NCBI GenBank assembly: GCA_019925795.1
Contig: CM034307.1
Location: 21,845,197-21,909,196 of the forward strand
DNA length: 64,000 bases
Direction of reading: 5' to 3'
DNA from: Dendrobium chrysotoxum
Taxonomy: Eukaryota; Streptophyta; Magnoliopsida; Asparagales; Orchidaceae
In this document: piece by piece, positions 36,025 through 45,867 of the stretch
Position numbering within the stretch: the first letter of the stretch is position 1
Layout of the letters: each line of letters begins with the position of its first letter
Made by a program: the position numbers and the translations under genes
The notes under the pieces: generated by a model
Database searches by the model: none
Told to the model about the DNA's origin: nothing
What the model saw: only the letters and a program-made list of their open reading frames with translations

Positions 36025-36817
36025 CTATAGGTGTGTTGGATATGAGTAGAACAGGTGGTCAGTTAGGAGGTGAGGAGTTCGATTTGCTGTATGGGTTGGG
36101 GTTTCATTCTCATGTGGTGGGAAATAGAGAGGGAGGAAAGTGGCTGTTAGTGCTTTGGGTAGGGGTCAGTTGGAGGTTGCTGCAACTAGGTGGCGTGGAT
36201 TGTAGGTGGGCCAATTAGTAGCAATTGGAGGAAGGTGTTGAGTAGGTTAGTCGTTTGTGTGTAGTGGTAGGCATGGGAGGTTTAATGCTGGTGGACAGTT
36301 ATGGATGTTGTAGGTTGGATGTATCGAGCTATTGGGGGGTGTTTACGGGAGAGTTAGTGGCTCAAGTGGATGACTTCAATTAGATGCTGGCTATAAGAGT
36401 GATATTACTAGAGGAAAGGGGGGGGGGGGGGGGCTCAAATTGGGCGGATCGGCTGGAGGTTGGAAGTCTAGGGCATCGATGTGCAATAGAGAGAGGGAAC
36501 TTTTTGGTTGGATGGCGTCGGGCTAGGCTCGTGCTACTAATGGGAAGAGTAGATGTCGGGTTAGTCTTGTGCTTTCAGCGGCTGTAGCATGATGGGCATG
36601 CAGGTGGTGAGGGAGAAGTGGAGTTCAAGTAGGAGTTGGCTGCACGAGGCTAGGAGAGAAGAAGTGAAAAGGTTGTTGGGTTGAAGGAGGAAGAGAAGCA
36701 CTATAGGTTTTCGTGCGTGAGTAATGGGCCGAGGGAGATGGGGTGGAAGAGATAGAACTGGTTGCAATCTTCGTATTTGCAGGATCCAATCAGTTGGCAG
36801 GGGATAGGATTTTGTTT

Positions 36818-36857
<40 letters not shown>

Positions 36858-37019
36858 TAATATAAATTTAATTAAAATAACTAAAACAAATGTGGCCCTT
36901 GTGTGATTCTCTCATTTTTCATGCACCTCGATTTTTTGTGCTAATACCTCTGACCATGCAAATTTCAAATTTGGACATGTGCAGCATTCTGGGCAATCTG
37001 GGTCTCCTTTCTAGGTAGT
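35465..37019. other. Unassigned sequence with microsatellites
   Basis: 35480-35870 has recurring short words (tgcttctcaagg, ccaccacgctacaaaaag). (TA)n at 35963-36006 runs into (GA)n at 36008-36024. G16 lies at 36418-36433. (TA)n lies at 36822-36852. 36040-36780 is G-rich and open in several frames but matches nothing known. Confidence 0.55.
35963..36024. repeat. Compound (TA)n(GA)n microsatellite
   Basis: About 22 TA units followed by about 8 GA units. Confidence 0.92.
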
Positions 37020-37445
37020 TTTGACATTTTGAACAAAACGGCAAAGTTGATTTTACGAATGGGCGACGTTCGGGTGAGATTGTACAAAGTTTTGACCAAG
37101 TCCATCATTTTCGCTTACATTCACTTGAATTGAACACGGGTTGTTCTCCTTGGGTAAATTTGATGTTTTGAGCGCAACGATACAGTTCGTTTCATAATCA
37201 AACGACGTTTGGGAGATATTGCGCTACGACGTACCTGCTAAATGTCGCTTTCGTGGGTGCTCAATTGATTTGCACACAAATGGTTCTTCTCTATTGAATT
37301 TGACGTCTTGAATGCATCAATGCGATATGTTTTAAAATCGGATGAAGTTTGGGTGATTGTGACCACGATCAAGGCGTTTCAATATTTGTTCCACGCAATG
37401 TCATGTCTGTTGGTCATCCTTTCGCTTCACACTCATTCACATCAA
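37020..37445. repeat. Tandem repeat array, unit about 160 bp, second array
   Basis: Three degenerate units (anchors 37025, 37151, 37311) of the family at 31225-31945, e.g. gagcgcaacgatacagttcg followed by a cgacgtttggg core. More diverged than the first array. Confidence 0.65.
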
Positions 37446-37865
37446 TTTCGGCTTCATAATTTTATTATTAAAACTTCGTTTTAAGAAACCTAGATATATA
37501 TCACGATTTTTAGAAATCCTGTTATGTATGTTGGGGTATTAAAAAATATAGTAGGACTTTTATGAAGCTTTGTTGTCCTTAAATAAAGAGGTCAGCTATT
37601 GTTGATTTTTATGAATCTTAATTATTGGTTTTTACATAATACATAAATAATTGTCCTTGTTTCTAAAGTTTCAAGAAACTTGACATGTATCACGATTTCT
37701 AGAAACCCTATTATGTATGTCAGATTTTAAAAAACACATGTAGGATTTTTATGAATCCTTTTTGTCCTTAAATAAAGAGCCCAACTATTGTTGATTTTTA
37801 TGAATTTTAATTATCAATTTTTGCATAATATATAAATAACTATTTTATTTCAAAAGTTTTGAAAC

Positions 37866-37910
<45 letters not shown>
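37866..37910. repeat. (TTA)n microsatellite
   Basis: About 15 TTA units, directly next to fold-back MITE C. Confidence 0.92.
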
Positions 37911-37911
<1 letters not shown>

Positions 37912-37913
37912 AA

Positions 37914-38156
37914 GAGAAGAGATCAAAATGATCCCTTAACTTTTTATGAAGGATTTAAATAGTCCTCAATTATATTAAGGGATCATTTTGGTCCATCAAG
38001 TCCTTAAAAAGGAATCAAAACAGTCATATGGACCAAATGGTAGGATTATTTTGGTTCCTTTTTAAGAATTTGAGGGATCAAAATGGTCCTTTAATATAAT
38101 TGGGGACCATTTTGGTCATTCATAAAGAGTCAAGAGATCATTTTAGTCTTTTTCTC
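37914..38156. mobile_element. Fold-back MITE, copy C
   Basis: 243-bp near-palindrome, the best preserved copy. Left arm gagaagagatcaaaatgatc, right arm ending ttttagtctttttctc. Each half carries gtccttaaaaaggaatcaaa or its inverse. A fragment of the same family is seen at 38404-38430 (gagagaagggctaaaataat). Confidence 0.85.
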
Positions 38157-38578
38157 ATTTTATAAATGATCAAACTACCTTTTGATTTATACATATTTAC
38201 CCTAAAGAATTGCTCATGAGGCCTTAACTTATTCATGATTATATGTGGTCTACATTTAACGATAGAATATCACAATTCTTGAAAATATATTTTGGTACTT
38301 ACAAATTCTTTCCTTTCATTAGTATTTTTAATGGGGTGTTCATGAATCAAAGAAGCCTATTTCATTTATGACCATTATTTTGCTAATTATCTTTTTTTTT
38401 TGAGAGAGAGAAGGGCTAAAATAATCCCTCTTTTTTTTTTTTTGAAGAAGATGCAAATTGCATTAATACTGAAAAAAAAGAAACAAATTACAAGCAACTA
38501 AAGAAAGAAAGACCTATCACATTCCTTCCTGATCAAGTCTACAAAGCTTGATGGAAGTTCAGTGTCTAAAAAAATGTC

Positions 38579-38803
38579 TCAATAAAAATCACCTAAAATG
38601 GCACGATGTGAGCAATGATCTGCCACCTTATTACAATCTCTGGGAACATATTGAAAAATAATATTATTAAAAACTTTTAAAAAAGAGAGGTCCACCCTTT
38701 GAGCTTTATTGATCTTCTCTGAATTCATTCGTATGAGATTTTGAAGTTTCTTCATGATATTTACATTGTCACCTTCTATTATTATTCCTTTACTTGGAAG
38801 CAT
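38579..38803 (-). pseudogene. L1 copy 2 RNase H C-terminal half
   Basis: Open piece with GIIIEGDNVNIMKKLQ, then FQYVPRDCNKVAD, the usual end of RNase H in these elements (HVPREGNRVAD-like). Confidence 0.85.
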
Positions 38804-38878
38804 CCACTCTTGAATAAAATTTTCAAAATTAAAGAGCGCCTTTAGCTCCAGAAAAGCAACATCCCAGTGAATTAGTTT

Positions 38879-39475
38879 TTAACCGTGCGCACACATCATT
38901 CTTCCTCTATGATCTCTTAGAACACCGGCAATTCCTGCAAAATTTGATTGCAAGACCGTCGTATCTACATTCAATTTAATCCGACCATCAGGTGAGGGAC
39001 ACCAAGCAATAGACAGCATTGAATGTTGGTTGGTGTCCCAGTTCTTCTCGATTGGTAATGAATGTAAACACGAATAGTTTGATAGTATTTCTGCTGCTAT
39101 ATATGATGAAGATGGAACATCTTTTCCATGCTTCGCCATATTTCTAAATTTCCAGTTCTGGTAAACAGCCGCAATATATATTCTTGCAAGACCACATCTC
39201 GTTCTTCCTGCCTTCTCCAGTTCCTCGCAGCATTGCTCCATACTTTGAAATTCCGGAGGGTTTATTCCCCATTGCCTCAATATCTGTAGCACTTCTAATA
39301 GTTTAGAACATCCTGTTGCAATTTGCTCTCTATCTTCAGGAACTTCACAGCCCCTCGGACAATTATTGTTACAATATAACTTTCTGTGATTTAACCACAT
39401 ATTAGTCGGTAGTGCATCATTTAATAATCTCCACCAAAATAAGAACTCCCTTTGAGGAACTTTAAGTTTTTTCAT
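38879..39475 (-). pseudogene. L1 copy 2 zf-RVT and RNase H N-terminal half
   Basis: 198-residue frame: zf-RVT at residues 10-70 (FLFWWRLLND, CPRGCEVPE), a linker with WKFRNMAKHGK, then the RNase H start with NVDTTVL and RDHRGRM. A stop after MCAHG cuts the domain. Confidence 0.87.
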
Positions 39476-39489
39476 CTATTTTAGATCTC

Positions 39490-40050
39490 TCATATTTCTT
39501 CTTGAACTTGACAAGTAGCTTCATAAGACAATGATGTGATCGATCTACCTGTGTCTGTATTGATTAATTCAACTTGATCTTCTTCATCATCTGTCCCAAT
39601 AGATATCTGTAAAATCAACCCTTCCATTTCTTCAGAGAAATGTTTTTTCAGAACCTCCTTATCCCATTTTCCTTCCCCATCTATTAGGAAAGAAACCTTT
39701 TTTCCATGGAGTTCATTTACATTAGCAGTCACGGGCCATCTATGCAGTGTTCTGTCAAGCATCCATACATCTTTTAAGATGTCAATTTTTTTTCCTGAAT
39801 GGACTTTCCATCTTATAATAGACTTTAAATACTTTGCTCCATCCTTTATTATGCGCCATGAAGGCGATGAATTCCTTTTTATTTCTTCTTCCCAAATTCC
39901 ATCACCATACTTCGACTCAATACTTAGTTGAATTTTGATTTTGTATAAAGTTCCATTATTTATGAAGGGCCAAAAATGATCATATAGATTATGTAAAAAT
40001 CTCAATTTAATCCAAGACTTTTTAACAAGGAATCCAAATGGTTCTACCAT
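39490..40050 (-). pseudogene. L1 copy 2 RT connection region
   Basis: 186 residues with SKYGDGIWEEEIKRNSSPSW, IKDGAKYLKSIIRWKVHSGK and DVWMLDRTLHRWP, the region downstream of the polymerase core. Its start at 40050 is taken as the 5' truncation point. Confidence 0.85.
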
Positions 40051-40099
40051 TCAAAATTGGATGGTAAAATTACCAGAACCCCTGAAAATGTCCGATAAC

Positions 40100-40640
40100 T
40101 CATATAAGAAACGTGCTGTAGGAGGTATTTTTGAAATATATATTTTTTTTACCTTGAAGCTTGAGATGGAGACAAGAGCTAACATAGAACAGGCAACAAT
40201 TCTATTTTTCTTCCTTTAGAGATGTGACCTTGAACAAGCGATTAGATGAGTGGAAGAAGATACGAGCTGGCAACGATAGGGTTTGCATCAAGTATTTTCA
40301 TATTGAAAAATCTATTCTTCCCCATAGGAGGTGTGACCGTGAGGAAATGACGAGACGAGTGGGAGGAGATACAAGTATGATCATGCGAGTGAGAATTAGG
40401 ACTGCTTGGGAAGAATTTATCGAGGAAGGGGATTAAGAATTGGTTGATATATTATTTATGTAATGACTAACTATTTCATTTGGTTGTTTGATATTATATT
40501 TCTATTTGATTGGATGGATTTTACATTTTTTTTGTAATGAACTCTTGGTAAGATCCATGAACTTCTCAACTAGCAACCTAAGCTTTCAAACGCTATTTTG
40601 GTCCCTTCTTGCTATATGCTTCCTTGGTTGGATTTTATGG
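40100..40640. other. Unassigned intron sequence with a short duplication
   Basis: 40215-40270 and 40328-40375 look like diverged copies of one block (gatgtgaccttgaacaagcg against aggtgtgaccgtgaggaaat, both continuing to gagtggaagaagata or gagtgggaggagata). No family recognised for the open stretch 40224-40436. Confidence 0.45.
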
Positions 40641-40646
40641 ACATTT

Positions 40647-40672
40647 GGTTTCCAACAAAAGAAAGACTACTA
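40647..40672. repeat. Target-site duplication, left (L1 copy 3), 26 bp
   Basis: The 26 bases 40647-40672, beginning ggtttccaac and ending agactacta, recur at 41673-41698 with one mismatch (a to c). Long duplications are typical of L1-type insertion. Confidence 0.92.
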
Positions 40673-40719
40673 TTTTTTTTTTTTGAGAAACTGCAAATTG
40701 CATTCACAAAGGAAACTAA

Positions 40720-41190
40720 TTACAAGGAAATAAAAGCCTCATATTCCTTCTGTAACAAACTAGACAAATTAGAAGGAATATCGGCAAAGGAAAAACTATC
40801 AAAACAAAAACTATCTTGTAAAGCCAAAGTAGCACAAACATCAGCTACTTTATTACATTCTCTATGAACATGATTAAAAAAGACTTTATTGAAATCATTT
40901 AGAAACAAGAAGTCCTTATTACTCTTGTTGTTGAAATGCCACTTCAACTTCTTCAAAAAATCTTGAATAAAATTGATAATGTTTATGTTGTCTGCTTCAA
41001 TAATAACTCCTCTATTCTTCATCATCCAAGGTTGTATGGAATCTTTTATAGTCAAAACAGCCTCCAACTCAAGTTGTGACACATCCCAATGAAGCTTCTT
41101 CTTGCCGAACGCCAACAACAACCTCCCTTTATGATCCCTAAACACTCCTCCAATTCCAGCTTGATTAGATTCCAATAATGAAGCATCCAC
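40720..41190 (-). pseudogene. L1 copy 3 RNase H
   Basis: 156 residues: DASLLESNQAGIGGVFRDHK at the N-terminus, LELEAVLTIKD for the second acidic site, VIIEADNINI for the third, and NHVHRECNKVADVCATLAL at the end. Catalytic acidic positions look intact; the frame itself is broken from zf-RVT by a stop near 41200. Confidence 0.87.
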
Positions 41191-41259
41191 ATTGATTTTG
41201 ATTCAATCTAGTGGTGGAGGGTGCCAAACTTTAGTAAACTCCCTAAGGAGATTAACACC

Positions 41260-41672
41260 CTAGCTATCTAGACTTGGATACAAATTCTGTTTGGCCAAAA
41301 ACAAGACATTTGCTGCCACCATTGAAGTAGAGGGAGCGGTCTTCCCATGTACCAAATCATTTCTGCTCTTCCAAGAAAGAAAGACTACTGTGAAGTAGAT
41401 TTTCACCATGTTAGGGAAACGAAATGAATGTTTTCTAAGCTCTTTCAGACAATTATCCAATGAATGAAAAATGGGAATGTAAAATCCCCATTCTCTCAAC
41501 TTGAGAAAAATCTCCTTCATGAATTTGCAATGAACCACAATATGAGCATAGCTTTCAATTTCTTGACATCCTCTTGGACATAAGTCATTAAGACTCAGCC
41601 TTCTATACTTTAGAAACTCAAATGTAGGAATGGCAAACTTACACATTCTCCACCTAAAAAGTTCCACTCTTG
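41260..41672 (-). pseudogene. L1 copy 3 zf-RVT domain
   Basis: RVELFRWRMCKFAIPTFEFL, NDLCPRGCQEIE and AHIVVHCKFM, with the Cys-x3-Cys...His-x4-Cys arrangement intact, then VVFLSWKSRNDLVHGK. Residues further upstream in this frame derive from the duplicated target, not from the element. Confidence 0.87.
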
Positions 41673-41698
41673 GGTTTCCAACACAAGAAAGACTACTA
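41673..41698. repeat. Target-site duplication, right (L1 copy 3)
   Basis: Partner of 40647-40672. Confidence 0.92.
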
Positions 41699-42339
41699 GG
41701 CGAAGCCAATTATTATACTTCATGCCGTTATTAATCAATTTGAAAGGAGTTGTCCAATTTGAGATCTATTGGGCCTTTTATTTGGATTTGATGAGGTGCG
41801 TCAAAATTTTATATTGCCAGGCTTTATGTTGATCAAATGAGATGTTTCATAATCTTAACAATACCATGTCTAAATTTATTTTCATACAAAAAAATTGTAA
41901 AGATAATTATTCCGAATGTGTCTCATTCATAATACATATATTTTCTTCTTTTAAAAAAATAAAATTTGCTCTTTTAAAAAAATGAATTCAATCAAAAGCT
42001 GCTTAAACGATAGAATGTATATTTTGTTTGCTCTAAGAAAAACAATTTCAATAAAAATAATATACACTTTTAAAACTTTAATATTATAAAAGAAAAGAAT
42101 AAACTCAATTTCTTTTATAACAATGGATTCAAAATAACAGAAGTATCAAACAAATTTATTGAAAAAAAAAAATTGCTAGCACTATACATGATCTCAATCT
42201 ACTCTCGCATGATGCAAAGTTAGCTATTGTACATGAGGAAATATGATTAATATAAAACCAGTTTTATAAAAAAATTCAAGAAGAAAAGAAATATATTCTA
42301 AAAATACCTTAACTTTTAACATTGTTAACTTAAACTTCA
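41699..42339. other. Unassigned AT-rich intron sequence
   Basis: No gene or repeat family recognised. Confidence 0.5.
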
Positions 42340-42470
42340 ATTACTTTGGATGATGGAATTATTTTTGTCCCTATTTAAAAAGTTTGAGGATTCAATTGGG
42401 ACTTTTATATAGGCTTGAGATCATTTTGATCTTTCATAAAAAGTCCCAAAATCATTTTAGTCTTTCTCTC
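42340..42470. mobile_element. Fold-back MITE fragment, copy D
   Basis: Only the right half is clear: ggaattatttttgtccctat, then gatcattttgatctttcata and the end attttagtctttctctc. The left half is degenerate. Confidence 0.65.
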
Positions 42471-42820
42471 TTATCAAGAAAATAACTATTTTTAAGTAAT
42501 CCTTGTCTCACTGCTTATTTCTTTTGTAGTTGTCATTGAAAATTTATAACTTCCTAGAAACTTGATTTTAATAGATAATAATTTTTATGGCTAAATTTTT
42601 ATATTCATCTCTGCTTGGGGCCCATCTAATATCTTGTAAATAAAAAAAATAAGTAAAAGCTCAAAATAGTCTCTCGACTATTGATAAATGCCCAATTTTG
42701 TCTCAGAGTTTTGTGTTGTCTCAATTTAGTCCATCAACTACTAAAAATTAATCCAATTTAGTCCTAGAGCCTAAAATAAAAGTTAACTCCAAAGTTAAAT
42801 ATGAGGGTATTTTAGGTATT

Positions 42821-42839
42821 ATGTATGTGAGATTATATT
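42821..42839. repeat. Target-site duplication, left (RTE copy 3), 19 bp
   Basis: atgtatgtgagattatatt, identical at 43409-43427. Confidence 0.95.
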
Positions 42840-43408
42840 AGAAATGATCTATCTTTATTAGCAGAATTTAAGTTGGATGGTTGATGTGGAGGAAGGCATC
42901 GGGCTTGTTGTGTGATAGAAAAGTCTCCCTCAAACTTAAGGGAAAATTCTATAAGATGGTGGTGAGACTTGCAATGTTTTATGGTGTCGAATGTTGGCTA
43001 TTAAAAGAGAAGCATAATACTAAGTTAAGTGTTGCAGAGATGAGGATGCTCAGGTGGATGAGTGGCTTTACCCTTAGAGATAGGATACAAAATGAGCATA
43101 TACGTGAGAAGGTTGGAGTAGCTCCAGTGGAAGATAAGATTAGAGAGAGTCACCTTAGATGGTTTGGTCACATAAAACGGCGGCCTTTCGATGACCCGGT
43201 TAGGAAAGTAGAGGTATTGGATTTGACTTATGTTAAGAAGGGTAGAGGTAGACCTAAAAAGACTTGGTTAGAAAATATTAGAAATGATCTTTCTTTATTA
43301 GATTTAAACGAGAATTCAGCTTTTAACAGGATATAATGGAGAAAAAGGATTCATGTAGCCGACCCCACGTAGTGGGACAAAGGCTTGATGATGTTGTTGT
43401 TGTTGTTG
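42840..43408 (+). mobile_element. RTE-type LINE, copy 3, 5'-truncated, youngest
   Basis: 569 bp on the plus strand ending in gatgatgttgttgttgttg, flanked by a perfect 19-bp TSD. It contains only the C-terminal part of the RTE ORF. The frame 42881-43336 is nearly clean: MRMLRWMSGFTLRDRIQNEH, HIREKVG, RGRPKKTWLENIRNDLSL. The perfect TSD and open frame indicate the most recent of the three RTE insertions. It lies inside the TIR element at 42656-44616. Confidence 0.95.
42881..43336 (+). pseudogene. RTE copy 3 C-terminal coding fragment
   Basis: 151-residue open frame covering the same block as 127-800 of copy 1 but without its frameshift, ending at a TAA where the family continues with WRKRIHVADPT-like residues; ATHVADP-type codons follow the stop. 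It lacks RT and endonuclease, so it cannot act alone. Confidence 0.9.
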
Positions 43409-44908
43409 ATGTATGTGAGATTATATTGCTTATATTACACTATTTTATCATTTAATAAATTATAATATATATTTAATCTACTACATAATAAGAGAATAAT
43501 TAGTGAGAAAATTATATTTTTGTAAATTAAAATATAAATTGAAGATTATTACAAACAAAATTGTCATTATAGTATCCATCTAAATACTCCTCTGTATGAG
43601 GTGGTGAGTAAAACCCAATTTAATTTACACTTTAGAAACTAATCTAGACAATTATAGTATCCCAAACTTTTTCTAAGTGGAAATATTAAATCAATTTTGA
43701 GGAACTTATACTTTGCAATAATTTTGACAAGACAAAGCTCAAAACTTATGTACTGTGAAGTTTGAAATGATATTTTGTTAAAAAAGCATTAATTTAGTTT
43801 ATGGAATATCAAAAGTGTAGTTCAGTTTTTGTTGAATAAATATGTGATGAAGACTTTAAATGCTCTTAATGATAATTTCGCATCATAACAAATGAGTGTC
43901 CTTGTTATATGCAATAAAAAAAAAACTTTCACCAACTATTTTAGGATATATCCAAAAAGACATCAGCAATATTCCACAATGGATTTCAGCTAAACAAGAA
44001 TCAATAAACTTGATTTTAAAAGATAAACATATTCCAAATTACAAACAAAATCGTCATTATTGAACACAACTTTTAAGGGCAAAAATATCAAAATCATATG
44101 AACGGAGTATATTTAGAAGATAAGCAAACCTAGCTATCTTTGTCTCTTTTTGGATGTCACATATTGCTCGCCATCTCCATCTATAGATATCGAAGCTCAT
44201 TGTGATCAATCACGATTGCTTGCAGCAGCAGGTGTCTCTAGATGTCGAAGCGTGTTGTCTTACTTGCGACGCGTCATCTTGCTCGTAGTAGCACGTGACT
44301 CTGGATGTCGAATCGAAGCGTGTCGTCTTGCTCGCAGCAGGTCGCCTTGTTTGCAGTTTCAAGACTTAATCCACGCACAATTCGGTCTCTAGTTCCATCT
44401 CCAAGGATTATAGTGGGAAACCGAGCAGGTAAGAAGTATTTTTACTACAATACCCACAAAGAAGCAAAACCTTGTGGCTTCTTCAGTCAATTTAAATGAC
44501 AAATTTAACAAAGGAATTGTACAATTTTTAGTAGTTGAGGGACTAAATTGGGACAATGCAAAACACTGAGACTAAATTGAGCATTTATCAATAGTTTGGG
44601 GACTATTTTGAGCTTTAGGTAGGATTGTAGATAAAACATGAACAGAAATTACACTGGGAGAGTTATCGAAACTCAAACTTTGAAAGATAAAGAAAACATA
44701 GAGGCTCAGAATATCTTGATTATATAATTTATCTTTCAAGTAGATAGTAGGGGCTAATATTCATGATAATGATAAAGCAAGTACAAATTTAACTAGTACA
44801 GAGTTTTTTCTAACCAGCATATTATTAAGGTTTACTGAACTAAGCTACCCTTGAGGTAGCATTTTTGGGCTGTAAAAGATAAACTGTTCATATTTTATTT
44901 TCTTGCAG

Positions 44909-44974
44909 GAAGCTACTGCGAAACTTGGATCTGGTCGTCCATCATTGAGCTTCATAGAGGATAAGAAACTCCAG
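44909..44974 (+). CDS. DUF1664-like protein, exon D
   Basis: 66-nt exon after the giant intron, acceptor tcttgcag, donor gtaaca, phase 0. It encodes EATAKLGSGRPSLSFIEDKK and LQ. It joins exon C (ending KFIQ) in frame, and exon E begins with GLQFLAETL. No damage is seen despite the transposon-filled intron. Confidence 0.8.
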
Positions 44975-45119
44975 GTAACACCAAAAGTTGCAGCCATATG
45001 CCTTAAGGAATACTCATTCTAATCTCTCTATTCTGTCTTTTGTCTTTTTATCTTCCGGATTAAGATCTCACTTTTGTATTTTTATTCAAGTAATTAAAAT
45101 ATATTTGTCACTTACACAG

Positions 45120-45284
45120 GGATTGCAATTTCTTGCTGAAACTCTCAAACCTCGCGAAGCCGAATTTAAAGGGATTAATACCCACCAGAGTGACGAGAAG
45201 AGTAGCTTCAGAAAACCTTTGACAGTTCACAGGTTGTATCAAAGTGGAATTTCTCTGAAAAAAGATGGCCTCCTTGCATTATGA
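45120..45284 (+). CDS. DUF1664-like protein, terminal exon E
   Basis: Acceptor cttacacag, 54 codons and TGA at 45282-45284. It begins GLQFLAETLKPREAEFKG, where GLxxLAETL matches the conserved segment near the family's C-terminus, and ends with a basic tail, SGISLKKDGLLAL. The frame is also open upstream of the splice site, but the conserved residues start exactly at the acceptor. Together the five exons give 139 residues. Confidence 0.82.
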   Translation, partial: GLQFLAETLKPREAEFKGINTHQSDEKSSFRKPLTVHRLYQSGISLKKDGLLAL

Positions 45285-45324
45285 GCAAAGCACCCATTAA
45301 TCTGATTGTTAAAATCGTGGTTAA

Positions 45325-45345
45325 CTCTCTCTCTCTCTCTCTCTC

Positions 45346-45411
<66 letters not shown>
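45325..45411. repeat. Compound (CT)n(AT)n microsatellite in the 3' UTR
   Basis: About 12 CT units followed by about 31 AT units, starting some 40 bp after the stop codon. The long AT run is among the longest simple repeats in the window. Confidence 0.95.
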
Positions 45412-45414
<3 letters not shown>

Positions 45415-45521
45415 TATTTATTTATTTATAGAACTTTTTTATGTCATTGGCAACATAAAGATGAGGGAGGCATTACATGAGAAGATATTATTTGAGAGAA
45501 GGTTAGCTCATTGTATATTAT

Positions 45522-45527
45522 AATAAA
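45522..45527 (+). promoter_or_regulatory. Candidate polyadenylation signal
   Basis: AATAAA about 240 bp after the TGA of exon E. Plausible position for the DUF1664-like gene, but such hexamers are common in AT-rich DNA. Confidence 0.4.
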
Positions 45528-45646
45528 ATAGGCACATCTTGTTTTGGTTGAAATTTAGTTTATATTTAAGAAAATATTATTAATTTAAAAAGTGTTATTA
45601 ATTTAAAAATTTTGCTTTCACCGTATGGAATAAATGAATACTATTT

Positions 45647-45867
45647 TAGGTCTCATTTGGGACAGCTATTTACTGTCGTTTTTCGGTTGCTTTATGGGTT
45701 TTTTATATTAAAATGTTGTTTCTGAAAACATTAAGAAAATTGTCTCAAAAGAATCATTAGTTTGAGACAGTTTTCTTTCTTATTGATTTTTAAAGTAACT
45801 TTCTAGTACAAAACATCTTAAAAGTAAAAAAAAAATGTGGCCAAAGGTTGTCTCAAATGAAGCATTA
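45647..45867. mobile_element. hAT-like TIR MITE 1
   Basis: Left end taggtctcatttgggacagc; right end reading inward taatgcttcatttgagacaa. Related to the element at 20831-20944. It also has an internal inverted segment (ttgtctcaaaag and gtttgagacag). Confidence 0.65.

Larger units (their letters stand above)
38431..40050 (-). mobile_element. L1-type LINE, 5'-truncated, copy 2
   Basis: On the minus strand it ends in a run of 13 A (38443-38431). Upstream are RNase H, zf-RVT (38879-39475) and the RT connection region (39490-40050). Motifs: GIIIEGDN, KLNVDTTVL, AGIAGVLRDHRGRM, FLFWWRLLNDALPTNMWLN, NNCPRGC. The zf-RVT His of HIAVEC is Gln here (QIATGC). No RT core, endonuclease or ORF1. The left edge abuts a fold-back MITE fragment. 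A TSD was not found. Confidence 0.88.
40673..41672 (-). mobile_element. L1-type LINE, 5'-truncated, copy 3 (about 1.0 kb)
   Basis: Bounded by a 26-bp TSD. On the minus strand it begins inside zf-RVT (RVELFRWRMCKFAIPT), continues with DLCPRGC and HIVVHC, then RNase H at 40720-41190 (SNQAGIGGVFRDHKGRLLL, VIIEADNINI), and ends in a poly(A) of about 13 (plus-strand T run 40673-40685). It is the same L1 group as the copies at 3256-8950 and 38431-40050. Confidence 0.92.
42656..44616. mobile_element. TIR element of 1.96 kb
   Basis: Inverted termini of about 94 bp: 42656-42749 (aaagctcaaaatagtctctc...) and 44523-44616 (the inverse, ...gggactattttgagcttt), matching closely along their whole length. 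No transposase is seen. A truncated RTE LINE sits inside at 42840-43408, so the element before that insertion was about 1.37 kb. 44150-44400 holds a CpG-rich stretch with two or three short copies of gatgtcgaagcgtgttgtct. Long TIRs suggest a Mutator-like origin, but no clear TSD was found. Confidence 0.75.
22821..44908 (+). other. Giant intron, 22,088 bp, GT-AG
   Basis: Starts gtattt at 22821 and ends ttcttgcag at 44908. The frame is kept across it (phase 0). It is filled by the transposon remnants listed between these coordinates: two RTE LINEs, two L1 3' ends, fold-back MITEs, a TIR element, and several tandem-repeat arrays. Host function of the gene would require splicing across the whole of it. 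Confidence 0.75.

Noticed and set aside
35907..36218. 103-residue ORF across the TA/GA microsatellite
   Set aside because: The open frame is produced by the simple repeat; flanking residues match nothing.
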